Origin: RGIG8775 sp045587785
GTDB taxonomy: Bacteria > Bacillota > Clostridia > Oscillospirales > CAG-272
Direction of reading: 5' to 3'
Assembly: GCA_045587785.1 (NCBI GenBank)
Contig: JAZNDA010000095.1
Location: forward strand, 1-7,904
Length of the DNA: 7,904 bases
Shown in pieces: positions 5,254 through 7,904 of this stretch. Positions within the stretch are counted from its first letter, which is position 1. Each line of letters opens with the position of its first letter. The notes beneath the pieces were generated by a model. That model was not told where the DNA came from. It saw only the letters and a program-made list of their open reading frames with translations, and made no database searches. The position numbers were made by a program, and so were the translations under genes.

Positions 5254-7629
5254 ATGTATCAGGTAGCTAAAAGAGACGGAAAGGTCGTAGACTTTGACCT
5301 TTCGAAAATTTCCGATGCCATCATCCGCGCGTTCGACGCTCAGGAAACACAATATCATCCGTCTGTCATCGATCTTCTTGCCCTCAAAGTCACCGCTGAC
5401 TTTGTCTCCAAGGTAAAGGAAGGCGTGGTGTCCGTGGAGGACATTCAGGACAGCGTGGAGTCCGTTTTGGTACAAGCAGGCTATGCCGACGTGGCAAAGG
5501 CGTATATCCTTTACCGCCGTCAGCGTCAGAAGATGCGTGACATGAAGTCTACCATCCTTGACTACAAGGATCTTGTGGATAAATACGTGAAAAATACCGA
5601 CTGGCGTGTGAAGGAGAACTCCACCGTGACCTACTCGGTGGGCGGTCTGATCCTTTCCAACTCGGGTGCCATCACCGCCAACTACTGGCTGTCCGAGATC
5701 TACGATGACGAGATCGCCAACGCACACAACAACGCCGACATTCATATTCACGACCTTGCGATGCTGACGGGCTACTGTGCAGGCTGGTCACTCAAGCAGC
5801 TGATCAAGGAAGGTCTTGGCGGTGTACCCGGCAAGATCACCTCTGCCCCCGCCAGCCACCTCTCCACCCTGTGCAACCAGATGGTCAACTTCCTTGGCAT
5901 CATGCAGAACGAGTGGGCAGGCGCACAGGCATTCTCCTCGTTCGACACCTATCTTGCTCCCTTTGTCAAGGTGGACAACCTTACACAGAAGGAAGTCAAG
6001 CAGTGCATCCAGTCCTTTATTTACGGCGTGAACACCCCCTCTCGCTGGGGTACGCAGGCTCCCTTCTCCAACATCACCCTTGACTGGGTGGTTCCTGCAG
6101 ACCTTGCCGATCAGAAGGTCATCGTGGGCGGTAAGGAGCTTGACTTCTGCTACAAGGACTGCAAGAAGGAAATGGATATGGTCAACAAGGCGTTCATCGA
6201 GATCATGATCGAGGGCGACGCCAACGGCAGAGGCTTCCAGTATCCCATTCCCACCTACTCCATCACCCGTGACTTTGACTGGTCGGAGACCGAGAACAAC
6301 AAGCTTCTCTTTGAGATGACCGCCAAGTACGGCACACCTTACTTCTCCAACTATATCAACTCCGACATGGAGCCCTCGGACGTACGTTCCATGTGCTGCA
6401 GACTTCGTCTTGACCTTCGTGAGCTTCGCAAGAAGTCGGGCGGTTTCTTCGGCGCAGGCGAATCCACAGGTTCTGTGGGCGTTGTTACCATCAATATCCC
6501 CAGAATCGCTTACCTTGCGGAAAACGAGGAGAACTTCTTCGAGCGTCTTGACCATATGATGGACATTGCCGCTCGTTCGCTCAAGATCAAGCGTACCGTC
6601 ATCACAAGACTTCTTGACGAGGGACTTTATCCTTACACCAAGCGTTATCTGGGCACCTTCGGCAACCACTTCTCCACCATCGGTCTTGTGGGCATGAACG
6701 AGGCGGGTCTGAACGCCAAGTGGATCGGCAAGGATATGACACATCCCGAAACACAGGAATTCTCCAAGAGAGTTCTGAACCATATGCGCGAGCGTCTGTC
6801 GGACTATCAGGAAGAATACGGCGACCTTTACAACCTTGAGGCAACACCTGCCGAGTCCACCGCTTACCGTCTTGCCAAGCACGACGTCAAGCGCTTCCCC
6901 GAGATCCGCACCGCCTCCGAAAAGGGCTGCGGCACTCCCTACTACACCAATTCGTCCCACCTTCCCGTGGGCTACACCGCTGATATTTTCGACGCACTGG
7001 ACATTCAGGACGAGCTTCAGACGCTGTACACCTCGGGTACGGTATTCCACGCGTTCCTCGGCGAAAAGCTTCCCTCTTGGAAAGCCGCCGCTGATCTGGT
7101 CCGCAAGATCGCCGAAAACTACAAGCTTCCCTACTACACCATGTCTCCTACCTATTCGGTATGTAAGACGCACGGCTATCTGACGGGTGAGCACTACACC
7201 TGCCCGCACTGCGGTGAAAAGACAGAGGTGTACAGCCGTATCACAGGCTACTATCGCCCCGTTCAGAACTGGAACGACGGTAAGTCGCAGGAATTCAAGG
7301 ACAGACTGGTATACAACGTGGAAACCTCTGTGCTGAAGCACGAGGTGGGCACCGTTCGAGCCGAGCAAACAGCCGCTACCGCCGCCGCAGAAGGTCGCGT
7401 TATGCTGTTCGCAACCAAGACCTGCCCCAAGTGCAAGATCGCCGCTTCGCTTCTTGACAGCGCCAATATCCAATACGAAAAGCTCTACGTTGAAGACAAC
7501 GAGGAGCTGGCAAGAAAGTACGGTCTGAGACAAGCACCCACACTTGTGGTCGATTCCCCCGCAGGAGCCGCCAAGTTCGTAGAGGTTGCAGGCGTGAAAG
7601 AGTATATCGCCGCGACGGTCAAGGCATAA
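5254..7629 (+). CDS. nrdD: Anaerobic ribonucleoside-triphosphate reductase with fused redoxin domain
   Basis: A class III ribonucleotide reductase, which makes dNTPs from NTPs without oxygen using a glycyl radical. An ATP-cone covers about residues 1-95 (MYQVAKRDGKVVDFDLSKIS) and senses ATP/dATP. The NrdD core follows, with C175 (GYCAGW), a C381-C382 pair (MCCRLRLD) that should hold the thiyl-radical cysteine, and GVVTINIPRI. The C-terminal metal site reads C637-x2-H640 and C650-x2-C653, a C-H-C-C variant of the four-cysteine zinc site. The glycyl radical residue is G665 (RITGYY). After an Ala-rich linker (about 685-712), residues 713-791 form a glutaredoxin/thioredoxin-like domain with C724-P-K-C727 and a cis-Pro motif (QAPTLVV). 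This suggests a built-in thiol reductant or partner. GGGAGG lies 6 nt before the ATG. Control is by twin NrdR boxes. The activase NrdG is required but not encoded here. Confidence 0.96.
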   Translation: MYQVAKRDGKVVDFDLSKISDAIIRAFDAQETQYHPSVIDLLALKVTADFVSKVKEGVVSVEDIQDSVESVLVQAGYADVAKAYILYRRQRQKMRDMKSTILDYKDLVDKYVKNTDWRVKENSTVTYSVGGLILSNSGAITANYWLSEIYDDEIANAHNNADIHIHDLAMLTGYCAGWSLKQLIKEGLGGVPGKITSAPASHLSTLCNQMVNFLGIMQNEWAGAQAFSSFDTYLAPFVKVDNLTQKEVKQCIQSFIYGVNTPSRWGTQAPFSNITLDWVVPADLADQKVIVGGKELDFCYKDCKKEMDMVNKAFIEIMIEGDANGRGFQYPIPTYSITRDFDWSETENNKLLFEMTAKYGTPYFSNYINSDMEPSDVRSMCCRLRLDLRELRKKSGGFFGAGESTGSVGVVTINIPRIAYLAENEENFFERLDHMMDIAARSLKIKRTVITRLLDEGLYPYTKRYLGTFGNHFSTIGLVGMNEAGLNAKWIGKDMTHPETQEFSKRVLNHMRERLSDYQEEYGDLYNLEATPAESTAYRLAKHDVKRFPEIRTASEKGCGTPYYTNSSHLPVGYTADIFDALDIQDELQTLYTSGTVFHAFLGEKLPSWKAAADLVRKIAENYKLPYYTMSPTYSVCKTHGYLTGEHYTCPHCGEKTEVYSRITGYYRPVQNWNDGKSQEFKDRLVYNVETSVLKHEVGTVRAEQTAATAAAEGRVMLFATKTCPKCKIAASLLDSANIQYEKLYVEDNEELARKYGLRQAPTLVVDSPAGAAKFVEVAGVKEYIAATVKA

Positions 7630-7644
7630 TTGAAAAGAGAAACG

Positions 7645-7757
7645 CTTAGGGGAACTTTTGAAAAAGTTCCCCTAAGAACCCTTCAAAACTTTTTATGGCA
7701 TGTATTTAGGGGGACTTTTGAAAAAGTCCCCCTATGACCCCTCAAAACTTTTAAAGA
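7645..7757. repeat. Two tandem hairpin repeats, 60-bp period
   Basis: Copy 1 has a perfect 15-bp stem, 7645-7659 with 7662-7676 (CTTAGGGGAACTTTT and its complement). Copy 2 has a perfect 13-bp stem, 7707-7719 with 7722-7734 (TAGGGGGACTTTT). Each is followed by a shared tail, ACCCTTCAAAACTTTT or ACCCCTCAAAACTTTT. Bases differ between copies in a paired way (GGGGAAC/GTTCCCC against GGGGGAC/GTCCCCC), so pairing is kept. They follow nrdD by 16 nt and may end or stabilise its mRNA, but no immediate T-run follows the stems. They look like a dispersed palindromic intergenic element. Confidence 0.8.
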
Positions 7758-7837
7758 GGGCAAAACGGGTGTCGCCTTTGCACCAAACGAACGATAATGC
7801 GAAAACAATATTTGTTCGGGTATCCGAGTCATTTTGA

Positions 7838-7856
7838 GACCGTCCTTTGGACGGTC
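7838..7856. repeat. 8-bp palindromic hairpin GACCGTCC/GGACGGTC
   Basis: GACCGTCC, loop TTT, GGACGGTC form a perfect stem in the gene-free tail. There is no T-run, so it is not a classical terminator. The function is unknown; it may be part of the same intergenic repeat cluster. Confidence 0.6.
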
Positions 7857-7883
7857 GGGAACGCGCAAATGCTACGTTGCCGA

Positions 7884-7903
7884 AAAGAAAGCGAGCTTTC
7901 TTT
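7884..7903. repeat. 9-bp palindrome AAAGAAAGC/GCTTTCTTT at the right edge
   Basis: A perfect 9-bp stem with a GA loop is cut off by the window end. It may be a terminator for a gene to the right on either strand or another copy of a dispersed hairpin; the sequence beyond the edge would decide. Confidence 0.5.
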
Positions 7904-7904
7904 G

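Noticed and set aside
5788..7533. 581-aa open frame on the minus strand
   Set aside because: It is antisense to nrdD, which has clear domains, a promoter and a ribosome binding site. The antisense product has no recognisable family and is an effect of codon bias.
7645..7757. CRISPR-like array
   Set aside because: There are only two units, each a self-palindrome with no unique spacers, and no cas genes nearby.
7683..7868. 61-aa open frame on the minus strand
   Set aside because: It is mostly a translation of the hairpin repeat (KVLRGHRGTFSKV). Such ORFs recur wherever this kind of repeat occurs and have no domain.

Overview
The window looks like chromosomal DNA of a Gram-positive anaerobe of the Clostridia, probably a gut-type Oscillospirales or relative. 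I infer this from a T-box riboswitch, a lipoteichoic-acid-synthase-like membrane enzyme, an oxygen-sensitive class III ribonucleotide reductase under twin NrdR boxes, near-consensus sigma-A promoters and the codon preferences. No phage, IS or CRISPR sequence was seen, and the species cannot be named from sequence alone.

Left part, minus strand (about 2524 down to 272): one transcription unit. A strong promoter (TTGACT-17-TATAAT) leads into a T-box leader of about 325 nt with a UUC (Phe) specifier. It has a canonical T-box (AGGTGGTACCAC) and a 14-bp terminator hairpin. Then come paaK (phenylacetate-CoA ligase, 436 aa) and, 16 nt later, a two-ACT-domain protein (143 aa). A long terminator hairpin ends the unit. 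T-box control by uncharged tRNA-Phe implies the ligase is switched on when phenylalanine is scarce, which suggests phenylacetate salvage toward phenylalanine rather than degradation. The 340 nt to the left hold no gene; they contain a second minus-strand terminator and a polypyrimidine/polypurine inverted repeat.

Middle (2562-2923, minus): a decayed neutral/alkaline ceramidase-family gene. Its promoter, ribosome binding site and N-terminus survive, most of the middle is deleted, and the C-terminus is out of frame and frameshifted again. The largest ORF in this stretch shows only part of it. It is transcribed divergently from the next gene.

Right part, plus strand: a 660-aa LTA-synthase/sulfatase-fold membrane protein with five predicted membrane segments, a complete set of LtaS-like active-site residues and a C-terminal IPT/TIG-like domain. 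Next is nrdD (791 aa), an anaerobic ribonucleoside-triphosphate reductase with an ATP-cone, a glycyl-radical site and a fused C-terminal glutaredoxin/thioredoxin-like domain (CPKC). Its consensus promoter overlaps one of two NrdR boxes spaced exactly 31 bp apart. No nrdG activase lies in the window. The last 275 nt contain a tandem 60-bp-period hairpin repeat and two further perfect palindromes.

The most interesting points are the Phe-type T-box on a phenylacetate ligase operon, with an extra hairpin in stem I, and the reductase-redoxin fusion. The promoter-intact ceramidase relic comes next. I did not find a multi-gene system that I could call wholly undescribed.
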